Shown: positions 1 to 7,149 of the stretch, piece by piece | Position numbering within the stretch: position 1 is the first letter of the stretch | Layout: each line of letters starts with the position of its first letter | Notes under the pieces: model-generated | What the model was told of the DNA's origin: nothing | The model's database searches: none | Seen by the model: the letters and a program-made list of their open reading frames with translations, nothing else | Position numbers and translations under genes: made by a program | NCBI RefSeq assembly: GCF_027922005.1 | Contig: NZ_BSEV01000012.1 | Coordinates: 59,431-123,430 of the forward strand | Source of the DNA: Streptosporangium carneum | Lineage (GTDB): Bacteria; Actinomycetota; Actinomycetes; Streptosporangiales; Streptosporangiaceae | Length of the DNA: 64,000 nt | Reading direction: 5' to 3'

Positions 1-461
1 CGGTGGACATCGGCTGCGTCAGGCTGACCGAGCGGCACCTGCGGGGCTCGGCCGCCCCGCCTTCGCCCGAGGTGGTCGAGGCGATTGTCGCCGACATCGA
101 CGACGCGCTCGACCGGGTCTCGGAGAAGGTGCCCGTGGAGCGTGCGCTGACGTTGGTCGGACTCGCGGGATCTGTCACAACCGTCGCGGGAATAGCGCTT
201 GAGCTGCCCGAATATGACCCGGTGAAAATCCACCACTCGCGAATTCCGGCAAATCGGGCGCATGACATTTCTCGCCGTCTTCTGGAGATGACTCACGACG
301 AGCGCGCCGCGATCGGAGTGATGCATCCGGGAAGGGTCGACGTCATCGGCGCGGGGGCTCTCATTCTGGACCGGATCCTGCGCCGGTACGGTTTCACCGA
401 GGTGATCGTCAGTGAACACGACATTTTGGATGGAATCGCCTGGTCGGCATCTAAACTTTAA
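1..461 (+). CDS. Ppx/GppA family phosphatase, C-terminal part (5' end outside the window)
   Basis: This is the last 152 or so residues of an exopolyphosphatase / guanosine pentaphosphatase-type enzyme, which hydrolyses terminal phosphates of polyphosphate or pppGpp in the cytoplasm. The visible part has the glycine-rich ATP-binding segment VGLAGSVTTVAGIAL (about residues 51-65 of the visible part), followed by the family's C-terminal helical region with the IGVMHPGRVDVIGAGALIL stretch. The reading frame is open to the left edge, so the gene begins upstream; the GTG at position 3 is unlikely to be its start because the N-terminal half of the actin-like fold would be missing. The family call is firm; substrate preference (polyphosphate or pppGpp) cannot be told from this half. 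Confidence 0.85.
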   Translation, partial: VDIGCVRLTERHLRGSAAPPSPEVVEAIVADIDDALDRVSEKVPVERALTLVGLAGSVTTVAGIALELPEYDPVKIHHSRIPANRAHDISRRLLEMTHDERAAIGVMHPGRVDVIGAGALILDRILRRYGFTEVIVSEHDILDGIAWSASKL

Positions 462-506
462 TGAGATCTGGACATTTGTCTTGTTGATGGGGTATTGAGA
501 GATCGT

Positions 507-620
507 TCCGTTCATGGTTAGGTGAAGGGGCTTTAGCGAGGCTTTGCCGTGGGGCCCGGCACAGCTGGTGTCGGGGCGGCAACCGTCTCCGGAGCGCATT
601 CGCTTCCTAACGAAACGGAG
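507..620 (+). promoter_or_regulatory. Candidate structured 5' leader (possible cis-regulatory RNA)
   Basis: A long-range stem closes this leader. TCCGTT (507-512) pairs with AACGGA (614-619) and GTTAGG (517-522) pairs with CCTAAC (606-611), giving 12 bp with a small internal loop. Between the arms are smaller hairpins, for example CCGGCAC/GTGTCGG around 555-573 and AGCG-CATT-CGCT around 593-604. The 3' arm contains the CGGAG ribosome binding site of the gene starting at 630, so folding would hide it. This is what a translational riboswitch or thermosensor would look like. I could not match it to a known class; c-di-AMP, cobalamin and GEMM consensus elements are not recognisable. Confidence 0.45.
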
Positions 621-629
621 CATCCCCTC

Positions 630-2015
630 ATGAAGTCCGGACTAGCACGCAGGCTAGCCGCGGTGGGAGCCGGCACGGCCATGCTGGCGACGATGGCGAT
701 CGGCCTCGCGGCCTCGCCGGCAGCGGCGGCGGCGAGCGGATCCACCCAGACGGCCGCCTCGGCCGTCGCCAAGCCGAAGCCCGCGGTTTCGGTCGGCACC
801 CCCAAGGCGTCCCCCGCCAACTACGAGGGCCGCTGTCCCGCCAAGGTGACCTTCTCCTCGACCGTCAAGGTGAAGACGGTCGCGAGCAGGACCACCGTCG
901 CCTACCGCTGGCTGCGCGGCGACGGCTCCAAGAGCAAGGTCAAGACCCTTGTCCTGCGCGGCAAGGGCGCCAAGAGCGTCACCGTCAAGGAGTCGTCCAC
1001 CTTCAAGGGCGACGTGAAGGGCTGGCAGGCCCTTCAGGTCCTGGCGCCGCGCGCCGCGACCTCCGGCAAGGGTCGCTTCAGCGTCTCCTGTGGCGGCGGC
1101 CAGGACGAGGGTGACGGCAAGCAGGTCATCCAGGTCGGCGTCGGCGCTCGGGCCTGGGTCGACGAGGGCAACTGCGAGGCTGCCCTGATCGGCAAGATCA
1201 CCGCCTCCAGCCCGACCTGGGTGCACTACCGCTGGGTGGTCAACGGCGACGTCGTCGACCGTGACTCCGTCCGCGTCGAGAGCTCCCGCAAGGTCGTCCA
1301 CGTGATCAGGCCGCGTCACAACCTGAGCGGCTGGGCGGTCCTGGAGATCGTGGACCCGGTCCAGAACTCCTCGAACCGCGTCGGTTTCAGGATCCGGTGC
1401 AAGGACGAGACGCCGAAGGTCACCGCGTCCGTCAGCGCTCCGGACTCCTACACCGGCACCTGCCCGGTCACCCGTAACTTCACCGGCACGATCGCCGTGT
1501 CCCACGGCCACGGCACCGTCAAGTACCGCTGGATCCGTGACGGCGTCGCCGGTGGCTGGCAGGACGTCTCCTTCGACGGCCGTGGCTACCAGAGCCGCAC
1601 CGTGACCGACTCCTGGACCGCCTCGGCGTCCGGGACCAGCAAGCGCGCGATCGAGCTCTACAACGGTTCCACCACCGGCACCGTCGAGGGCAAGGTCACC
1701 TGCCAGTCCGTTCCCACGATCAAGACCTGGATCGTGGGCGGCAGCGTCTCGGCCAAGCAGACCGCCGTCAACTGCCCGACGTCCACCGTCGCCGGCAGCG
1801 GCAACATCTCCGCCACCGGCCCGGTCAAGGTCAAGTACGCCTGGACCGTCAACAACGTCGTCGTCGACTCCGGTGAGCTCGACTTCGCCGGGGCCGGCAC
1901 CAAGACCGTCTCCTTCACCAAGGAGTCGAACGGCACCAGCGGCGGCACCGCCAAGCTGACGATCGGCGGCGGCGCCTTCGAGTCGGCGTCCTACAGCGCC
2001 TCCTGCCCCGCCTAG
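630..2015 (+). CDS. Secreted protein with four Ig-like repeats
   Basis: The 461-residue product starts with a classical signal peptide (positive MKSGLARR, an Ala-rich hydrophobic core, AAA cleavage region near residue 33). Four repeats of about 100 residues follow. Each has a Cys in its first strand (YEGRCP, EGNCEA, YTGTCP, AVNCPT), a Y-[RA]-W-x-[VIL]-[NRD] core strand (YRWLRGD, YRWVVNG, YRWIRDG, YAWTVNN) and a closing Cys (SVSC, RIRC, KVTC, SASC). That pattern is an immunoglobulin-like beta sandwich with one disulfide per repeat. ATG at 630 is preferred over an in-frame ATG at 549 because it places the signal peptide at the N-terminus and has GGAG upstream. It is probably a cell-surface or extracellular binding protein; no catalytic motif was seen. 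A structured leader precedes it and a strong terminator follows. Confidence 0.75.
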   Translation: MKSGLARRLAAVGAGTAMLATMAIGLAASPAAAAASGSTQTAASAVAKPKPAVSVGTPKASPANYEGRCPAKVTFSSTVKVKTVASRTTVAYRWLRGDGSKSKVKTLVLRGKGAKSVTVKESSTFKGDVKGWQALQVLAPRAATSGKGRFSVSCGGGQDEGDGKQVIQVGVGARAWVDEGNCEAALIGKITASSPTWVHYRWVVNGDVVDRDSVRVESSRKVVHVIRPRHNLSGWAVLEIVDPVQNSSNRVGFRIRCKDETPKVTASVSAPDSYTGTCPVTRNFTGTIAVSHGHGTVKYRWIRDGVAGGWQDVSFDGRGYQSRTVTDSWTASASGTSKRAIELYNGSTTGTVEGKVTCQSVPTIKTWIVGGSVSAKQTAVNCPTSTVAGSGNISATGPVKVKYAWTVNNVVVDSGELDFAGAGTKTVSFTKESNGTSGGTAKLTIGGGAFESASYSASCPA

Positions 2016-2070
2016 TACGGCCAGGAGGACCGGGGTCCGCGTCTGACGCGGGTTCCACCGGAACCACATC

Positions 2071-2103
2071 GGCGGCGTCCGCTTCCAGCGGGCGCCGCCT
2101 TTT
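2071..2103 (+). terminator. Rho-independent terminator of the Ig-repeat gene
   Basis: GGCGGCGTCCGC and GCGGGCGCCGCC form a stem of about 12 bp (one G-T pair) around a short TTCCA loop, followed by TTTT. It lies 56 bp after the stop codon. Confidence 0.8.
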
Positions 2104-2152
2104 CGTACCCCTTGTTTCCAGCAGGTTTCCGCGCCGCCGGGTTTCGCGCCGA

Positions 2153-2228
2153 CCGGTCCGTGACGAGTCAGCCGGTTCGTGACGAGTCAGCCGGTTCGTG
2201 ACGAGTCAGCCGGTCCGTGGCGAGCGGG
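2153..2228 (+). repeat. 19-bp tandem repeat, 3 full copies and 1 degenerate copy
   Basis: The unit CCGGTTCGTGACGAGTCAG is repeated at 2153-2171, 2172-2190 and 2191-2209 with one C/T difference, and a decayed fourth copy runs to 2228. It sits between the terminator of the previous gene and the PadR promoter. No coding role is visible; the unit does not resemble a PadR operator. Confidence 0.8.
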
Positions 2229-2316
2229 CCGGTCCACGGCAAGGGAGGTCGGCGGCTCCCGGGTTCGCGGTGCGGGCCCCGGCGCCTCCGGGGGTTCGCG
2301 ACATGGGATCTTCGTA

Positions 2317-2346
2317 TTGTCACTACTGTGTAATGCGTACTACTCT
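2317..2346 (+). promoter_or_regulatory. Promoter of the padR-type operon
   Basis: TTGTCA (2317-2322) and TACTCT (2341-2346) are separated by 18 bp. Transcription would begin at about 2353-2354, directly on the GTG codon at 2354, so the mRNA is predicted to be leaderless. Confidence 0.6.
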
Positions 2347-2353
2347 GCGATGC

Positions 2354-2680
2354 GTGGACGGTAGTCAACTGCTCAAGGGCGTGCTCGACCTCGCCGTGCT
2401 GGCCGTGCTCGCCGAACGCGACAGCTACGGCTACGACGTCGTGCGCAGGCTGCGCGAGGCCGGTCTCACCGAGGTGGGCGACGCCTCGGTCTACGGAACG
2501 CTGCGCCGCCTGTTCAGGGCGGGAGCCCTCACCTCGTACGTGGTCGCCTCGGACGAGGGCCCCCATCGCAAGTACTACGGGCTCAACGACACCGGCAGGG
2601 CCCAGCTCGCCTCCTCGGCCAGGACCTGGGCCGCCTTCTCCGCCACCATGGACGATCTCCTCAAGGAGGGTCGCGCGTGA
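2354..2680 (+). CDS. PadR family transcriptional regulator
   Basis: The 108-residue product is a typical small PadR repressor. It has an N-terminal winged helix-turn-helix (QLLKGVLDLAVLAVLAERD, then SYGYDVVRRLREAGL and ASVYGTLRRLFRAGAL), a wing with HRKYYGLNDTG, and a C-terminal helix for dimerisation. The start is set at GTG 2354 rather than upstream in-frame ATGs (2333, 2198) because a TTGTCA-18-TACTCT promoter ends 7 nt before it and because the family begins at this residue. It overlaps the next gene by 4 bp (GTGA). PadR regulators are commonly co-encoded with HAAS-domain membrane proteins, as here, and usually repress their own operon. Confidence 0.88.
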   Translation: MDGSQLLKGVLDLAVLAVLAERDSYGYDVVRRLREAGLTEVGDASVYGTLRRLFRAGALTSYVVASDEGPHRKYYGLNDTGRAQLASSARTWAAFSATMDDLLKEGRA

Positions 2681-3741
2681 TCACCCCCGACCGCTACGCG
2701 CAAGCCGTACGAGACGCTCTGGCCGACCTGCCCGCGCGGGACAGGGAGGAGCTCCTGGAGGACCTGGACGACCATCTCGCGGAGGTGGCGGCCGAGTCGG
2801 ACGCGCCGCTGGAGGAACGGCTGGGGCCGCCGGAGGCGTACGCGGCCGAGCTGCGGGCCGCCTACGGGGACAGGACGGTCGCCATGGGCAAGAAGGGGCG
2901 GAGCCTGCGGACGCGCCTGGCGGCGTCACGCGACGTGCTGTCGCGGCTGCCCGTCTACCGCCACGCGGAGGAGTTCGCGCCCGAGCTGCGGCCCGCCTGG
3001 TGGGTCCTGCGCGGCTACGTGCTCGCGTTGCTGCTGTCGGCCCTGAGCGGGACCCGGCACATCCTGCCGGGGAGCCCCGCCGAGTGGGTCGTCGTGGCGG
3101 CGTTCGTGGTCGTCTCCGTCTGGCTGGGCCGTACGGCTCGCGAGGGCAGACCCCCTCGCGCGGTGAGGGCCGGGATCGCGGCGATCAACGCGCTGGTCGC
3201 GATCGTCGCCATGGTGGTCGTGTTCACGGCGGGAGACTGGAACCCCCGCCGGGACGACCTGTTCTACGAGAGCGCGCGCGACGCCCCGGTGACGCAGAGG
3301 GTTGAGATGGTCCCCTCGGGATCACTGGGCGGGGACGTCCACAACATCTTCCCCTACTCCAAGGACGGCAGGCTGCTGGAGGGCGTGCGTCTCTACGACC
3401 AGGAGGGAAGGCCGATCACCCTCGACCTCGAGGCGTCCGACTACCGGATCAAGCCGGTCTGCTTCGGTGAGCCTCCCAGGACGAACGAGTTCCCGCTGCC
3501 GCTGGTCAGCGTGTACTCCCTCGACGGAGACGAGTGCCTGCCGTCCGGCCTGAACGTCCCCGACGGCGTTGCGCCCACCGCGCCTCCGGCTGTCCCTCCG
3601 GTCGAGCCGCCGGCACAGCAGCCATCACCTGGCACGTCCCCGTCCGTGTCCCCGTCCGGGTCCCCCTCCGCTTCCGGATCGCCTTCTCCGTCTTCCTCCG
3701 CGTCCGCCTCCCCGTCCCCGTCCCCGTCCAGGACCAGGTGA
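2677..3741 (+). CDS. HAAS-domain membrane protein
   Basis: The 354-residue product starts with a HAAS (formerly DUF1700-like) helical domain of about 65 residues (RYAQAVRDALADLPARDR, followed by LEDLDDHLAEV). A linker, then three hydrophobic segments (about residues 109-125, 134-150 and 165-185), an extracytoplasmic region of about 100 residues containing two Cys, and a Pro/Ser-rich tail (from about residue 305) follow. The GTG start overlaps the PadR stop by 4 bp and has AAGGAGG 8 nt upstream, so the two are translationally coupled. Such proteins are thought to sense or control envelope state with their PadR partner; the exact function is unknown. The low-complexity tail could reach into the cell wall. 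Confidence 0.7.
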   Translation: MITPDRYAQAVRDALADLPARDREELLEDLDDHLAEVAAESDAPLEERLGPPEAYAAELRAAYGDRTVAMGKKGRSLRTRLAASRDVLSRLPVYRHAEEFAPELRPAWWVLRGYVLALLLSALSGTRHILPGSPAEWVVVAAFVVVSVWLGRTAREGRPPRAVRAGIAAINALVAIVAMVVVFTAGDWNPRRDDLFYESARDAPVTQRVEMVPSGSLGGDVHNIFPYSKDGRLLEGVRLYDQEGRPITLDLEASDYRIKPVCFGEPPRTNEFPLPLVSVYSLDGDECLPSGLNVPDGVAPTAPPAVPPVEPPAQQPSPGTSPSVSPSGSPSASGSPSPSSSASASPSPSPSRTR

Positions 3742-3762
3742 GGTGATGGCACGATCGGGGGC

Positions 3763-4560
3763 ATGACCTTCGTTCCTCCTGGATCCGGCTGGCCTGGCGA
3801 TCCGGCCAGGCCCGACACCCCCGTCGCCCATGACCCCGCCGAGGTCGAAGAGCTCGCGGAGACGAGCGGCACGCTCGGCGAGCTCACGGCCAGGCAGTCC
3901 GTCTGCCGGGCCTGCCCGAGGCTGGTCGAGTGGCGCGAGGAGGTGGCGACGGTCAAGCGGAGGGCGTTCGCCGGGGAGACCTACTGGGGACGGCCCATCG
4001 CGGGATGGGGGGAGGACAGGCCCGAGGTCCTCATCGTCGGGCTGGCCCCGGCCGCGCACGGCGGCAACCGCACGGGGCGGATCTTCACCGGTGACCGCAG
4101 CGGGGACTGGCTGTTCGCCTCTCTCCACCGCACCGGCCTGGCCGTGCAGGAGACCAGCGTCCACGCGGGGGACGGACAGCGCCTCGTCGGCGCCCGGATG
4201 CTGGCGGCCGTACGGTGTGCCCCGCCCGCGAACAAGCCCGAGCCGTCCGAACGGACCAACTGCCTGCCGTGGCTGGCCAGGGAGGTGGAGCTGGTCGCCG
4301 ACAGCGTGCGCGTGATCGTCGCGCTGGGCGGCTTCGCCTGGCAGGCGGTCTGGCCCGCGCTGCGGCAGGCCGGGTACGCCCTGCCGCGCCCGAGGCCGCC
4401 CTTCGGACACGGAGCCGAGGTCGAGATCTCCCGCGGCGGAACTCCGGCGCATCTTCTCGGGTGCTACCACCCGAGCCAGCAGAACACCTTCACCGGGCGG
4501 GTCACCGCCGAGATGCTCGACACCCTCTTCACCAGGGCGAACGCGCTGCGGCGCTTGTGA
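3763..4560 (+). CDS. Uracil-DNA glycosylase, family 5-like (UdgB)
   Basis: The 265-residue enzyme should remove uracil or deaminated purines from DNA at the start of base excision repair. It has the iron-sulfur cysteines of the family 4/5 glycosylases (C48-x2-C51 in CRACPRL, then C152-x14-C167). Motif A reads [14 protein letters not shown] (93-106), with Ala rather than Glu or Asp after GLAP, which is the family 5 pattern. The second motif is [12 protein letters not shown] near residue 240. Family 5 enzymes lack the usual polar catalytic residue in motif A and have a broader substrate range. The gene stands alone, 21 bp after the HAAS gene. Confidence 0.9.
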   Translation: MTFVPPGSGWPGDPARPDTPVAHDPAEVEELAETSGTLGELTARQSVCRACPRLVEWREEVATVKRRAFAGETYWGRPIAGWGEDRPEVLIVGLAPAAHGGNRTGRIFTGDRSGDWLFASLHRTGLAVQETSVHAGDGQRLVGARMLAAVRCAPPANKPEPSERTNCLPWLAREVELVADSVRVIVALGGFAWQAVWPALRQAGYALPRPRPPFGHGAEVEISRGGTPAHLLGCYHPSQQNTFTGRVTAEMLDTLFTRANALRRL

Positions 4561-4685
4561 ACTCGATCACAAAGAGAATATCGACAGAACTTCGCTCGGG
4601 AAGATGGGTGAGATCTACCGATTCCAGGAAGTATGACGCAAATTACATGGGGGGTGCCTGGTGCTGTCTTTTTGGGGCACGTATG

Positions 4686-4705
4686 CTTGTGAAAGCTTTC
4701 ACAAG
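4686..4705. promoter_or_regulatory. Rex-type redox operator in front of ndh
   Basis: CTTGTGAAAGCTTTCACAAG is a perfect 20-bp inverted repeat. Its core fits the Rex consensus TTGTGAA-N4-TTCACAA exactly. It overlaps a possible -10 box (TATGCT, 4682-4687) and lies 27 bp before the GTG of the NADH dehydrogenase gene. Rex is a known NADH/NAD+-sensing repressor in Gram-positive bacteria and controls respiratory genes in Streptomyces. The site predicts that this dehydrogenase is derepressed when NADH is high. Confidence 0.85.
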
Positions 4706-4731
4706 GCCTCGGACCTAAGGATGGCGTCGAA

Positions 4732-6048
4732 GTGAACCCCAACTCCAAGCACATCGTGGTCGTCGGCGGGGGCTACGTCGGGCTCTACACCGTGCTGCGT
4801 CTGCAGCACACCCTCCGCAAGGAACTGCGTGACGGCAGTGTCAAGATCACCGTTCTCACTCCCGAATCCCACATGACCTACCAGCCGTTCCTTCCCGAGG
4901 CGGCGGCGGGAAACCTCTCGCCCCGGCACGTGGTCGTCCCGCTCCGCAGGGTGCTGTCGAAGGCGACGATCCTCAACGGCAAGGTCTCCAAGGTCAACCA
5001 CGCCGCCAAGTCCGTCGCCTTCGAGCCGAACGTCGGCACTCCGCACGACATCGACTACGACATCCTGGTCATGGCCGCGGGCTCGGTCTCCCGCACGCTG
5101 CCCATCCCCGGCCTCGCCGACGCGGCGATCGGCTTCAAGACGGTCGGCGAGGCGATCGCGCTGCGCAACCGGGTGCTTGAGCTCCTCGACCGGGCCGAGA
5201 CCGACGACGACGAGGCCCTGCGCAACAGGGCGCTGACCTTCGTCGTGGTCGGCGGCGGCTTCGCGGGCGTCGAGGCGCTCGCCGAGCTGGAGGACATGGC
5301 CGTCGACGCGGCCCGTTACTACCGCAACATCTCCCGCAAGGACATGCGGTGGGTCCTCGTCGAGGCGACCGACCGGATCCTGCCCGAGGTCGGCCCCGAG
5401 ATGGGCAAGTGGACCGCCGAGCAGCTCCGTGAGCGCGGCATCGAGGTCAAGATGAACACCCGCCTCGAGTCCTGCGAGGGCGGCCTGGTGAAGCTCTCCG
5501 ACGGCCAGGAGTTCGAGTCGGCCACCATCGTCTGGACCGCCGGGGTCAAGCCCAGCCCGGTCGTCAACGCCGGCGACCTGCCGCTGGACGAGCGCGGCCG
5601 GATCAAGACGACCACCCGTCTGACCGTGGCCGGGGTCGAGGACGCCTTCTCCGCGGGAGACGTCGCCGGGGTGCCCGACGTCACCAATCCGGGCCAGTAC
5701 TGTGCACCGAACGCCCAGCACGCCGTCCGGCAGGCCAAGGTGCTCGCCGACAACATCACCCGCCAGCTCCACGGCAGGCCGCTGGTCGACTACCGGCACA
5801 AGTACGTCGGGTCGGTCGCGGGCCTCGGTCTCCACAAGGGCGTCGCCAACGTCTACGGCGTCAAGCTCCGCGGCCTGCCCGCGTGGTTCATGCACCGTAC
5901 CTACCACCTGTCGCGGGTGCCCACCGTCAACCGCAAGGTCCGCGTGATGATGGACTGGACCCTCGCGCTGTTCTTCAAGCGTGAGACCGTCTCGCTCGGC
6001 GAGATCGAGGCGCCGCGCAAGGAGTTCCACAAGGCGGCCACGACCTGA
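4732..6048 (+). CDS. ndh: Type II NADH dehydrogenase (NDH-2)
   Basis: The 438-residue flavoprotein passes electrons from NADH to menaquinone at the inner face of the membrane without pumping protons. It shows two dinucleotide-binding folds: FAD-binding VVVGGGYVGLYT near the N-terminus and NADH-binding FVVVGGGFAGVEALAE near residue 165. The second FAD motif is DAFSAGDVAG near residue 305. The amphipathic C-terminal region (WFMHRTYHLSRVP and after) fits membrane attachment. The GTG start at 4732 is preceded by AAGGAT about 9 nt upstream. A perfect Rex-type operator sits in the promoter and a strong terminator follows at 6076, so it is a single-gene, redox-controlled transcript. Confidence 0.88.
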   Translation: MNPNSKHIVVVGGGYVGLYTVLRLQHTLRKELRDGSVKITVLTPESHMTYQPFLPEAAAGNLSPRHVVVPLRRVLSKATILNGKVSKVNHAAKSVAFEPNVGTPHDIDYDILVMAAGSVSRTLPIPGLADAAIGFKTVGEAIALRNRVLELLDRAETDDDEALRNRALTFVVVGGGFAGVEALAELEDMAVDAARYYRNISRKDMRWVLVEATDRILPEVGPEMGKWTAEQLRERGIEVKMNTRLESCEGGLVKLSDGQEFESATIVWTAGVKPSPVVNAGDLPLDERGRIKTTTRLTVAGVEDAFSAGDVAGVPDVTNPGQYCAPNAQHAVRQAKVLADNITRQLHGRPLVDYRHKYVGSVAGLGLHKGVANVYGVKLRGLPAWFMHRTYHLSRVPTVNRKVRVMMDWTLALFFKRETVSLGEIEAPRKEFHKAATT

Positions 6049-6075
6049 GGTTCGCGTTCCCCTGAAATCGCCCAG

Positions 6076-6101
6076 AGAGGCCCCGGATCCCCGGGGCCTC
6101 T
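6076..6101 (+). terminator. Terminator after ndh
   Basis: AGAGGCCCCGG and CCGGGGCCTCT form an 11-bp stem around ATCC, followed by TTCGCGTTT. Confidence 0.8.
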
Positions 6102-6301
6102 TCGCGTTTCGAAAAGCCGGCGGGAAAACACCGGCCTCCCCTCCCGGGCCGCGGGTCGCTATGAGATCGTTCTGGGTGACGAGCAGTGCGTAAGACGCCC
6201 GATTCCGTACGGCAGAGCCGTCTCGAAGATCGAAACGTCGCCGCACGGTTTGTGTGACGCCTGATACGAAGTTGTGCTCCTCGGATGAGTGGTCAGTTAC
6301 G

Positions 6302-6307
6302 TATGAT
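6302..6307 (+). promoter_or_regulatory. -10 box of the tRNA gene
   Basis: TATGAT ends 6 nt before the first base of the mature tRNA, so transcription would begin at or next to the mature 5' end, leaving little or no leader for RNase P. No clear -35 box was seen. Confidence 0.55.
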
Positions 6308-6313
6308 TGCGGC

Positions 6314-6386
6314 GTCCCCGTAGCCCAATGGCAGAGGCAAACCCCTTAAAAGGGTTCGAGTGAGGGTTCGAGTCCCTCCGGGGGCA
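6314..6386 (+). tRNA. tRNA with UAA anticodon and class I (short variable loop) fold
   Basis: A full cloverleaf can be drawn. The 7-bp acceptor pairs GTCCCCG (6314-6320) with CGGGGGC (6379-6385), with one T-G pair and discriminator A at 6386. The D stem is GCC/GGC (6323-6325/6336-6338) with GG in its loop. The anticodon stem is AACCC/GGGTT (6340-6344/6352-6356) around the loop CTTAAAA, which puts TAA at 6347-6349 after the invariant T33. The T stem is GAGGG/CCCTC (6362-6366/6374-6378) around TTCGAGT. CCA is not encoded. A UAA anticodon reads leucine UUA codons, but bacterial tRNA-Leu, including bldA of Streptomyces, is class II with a long variable arm, and here the variable loop is only CGAGT. 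The charged amino acid is therefore uncertain. Confidence 0.85.
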
Positions 6387-6407
6387 CTCATAGTGATCTG
6401 CGCATTT

Positions 6408-6441
6408 CGGCCCGTGACCAGCGAAAAGGTGGCGCGGGCCG
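6408..6441 (+). terminator. Hairpin after the tRNA gene
   Basis: CGGCCCG (6408-6414) pairs with CGGGCCG (6435-6441), with a possible inner ACC/GGT pairing, followed by TTCT. It is 22 bp past the tRNA and is its likely terminator. Confidence 0.5.
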
Positions 6442-6616
6442 TTCTGTGCCGACGGGTTGTCCGCAACTGTCGCCGAACGGCGGCGGGCGGTCTCGCTAAA
6501 TGGGTTTTCGCATGACCGATGCCACTCGCGAACCGTTCATCTTCGTCACCTCGTGATTCACGGGCCCGTTCCCCTGCTATTGGGATTTCTCAGGACCTAG
6601 GTATAGAATAGTAACC

Positions 6617-7000
6617 ATGGGTGATGAGGGAAACCTGGACGAGGTGCTGCGGGCCAACGGGGTCGCCCGGCAGGTCATCGGGCACATCGGAGACAAGTGG
6701 TCCCTTCTGGTGATCGCCGCGCTCGGAGACGAGGCGCAGCGGTTCTCCAGGCTCAAGGCGCGGGTGGAGGGGATCAACCAGCGCATGCTGACCCAGACCC
6801 TGCGCGCTCTCGAGCGTGACGGCATCGTCGAGCGCAACGTCTATCCGACCTCGCCGCCCAGGGTTGAATACGTGCTCACCGGGATCGGGCGGGAGTTGCT
6901 CGTCACGGTGACCGGCATCTGCGAGTGGGCTCGGCGCAACCTCGCCGAAGTCGAGACGTCCCAGCGCCTTTTCGACCAGCGGGTCGTGGTGCCGCTGTGA
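6617..7000 (+). CDS. HxlR family transcriptional regulator
   Basis: The 127-residue winged-helix protein has the family's core GDKWSLLVIAALGDEAQRFS, the recognition region INQRMLTQTLRALERDGIVER and the wing with PPRVEYVLTGIGREL. HxlR regulators respond to aldehydes, quinones or disulfide stress and often act on a divergent target, but no divergent gene is present here. It lacks the Cys near the N-terminus that some redox-sensing members use, so a small ligand is more likely. It starts at ATG 6617. No ribosome binding site is obvious, and the AT-rich TATAGAAT stretch at about 6602-6609 may be its -10 region. Confidence 0.85.
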   Translation: MGDEGNLDEVLRANGVARQVIGHIGDKWSLLVIAALGDEAQRFSRLKARVEGINQRMLTQTLRALERDGIVERNVYPTSPPRVEYVLTGIGRELLVTVTGICEWARRNLAEVETSQRLFDQRVVVPL

Positions 7001-7149
7001 AGGCAGGGAACCGGGGGCGGCGGCCGTTCGTTGGAACCTTCGGCGGTAGCCGTACGGCCGCTTGAAGCGCAAACGGATATCAACACGACACGGCCGTGTG
7101 ACAACCGATCTAATACGCTGATCGCGTAGGTCGCAGCGTGGAGGCAGCG

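Noticed and set aside
507..620. c-di-AMP (ydaO), cobalamin or c-di-GMP riboswitch
   Set aside because: The leader is folded, but the conserved core sequences of these classes could not be found, so I only call it a structured leader.
4699..6246. A 515-codon reverse frame over ndh
   Set aside because: It is antisense to a fully conserved NDH-2 gene, and its translation is Asp/Arg/Val-rich without motifs.
6314..6386. Ordinary tRNA-Leu(UAA) or attachment site of an integrated element
   Set aside because: The variable loop is too short for tRNA-Leu. No integrase gene and no second copy of the tRNA 3' end were noticed in the window.
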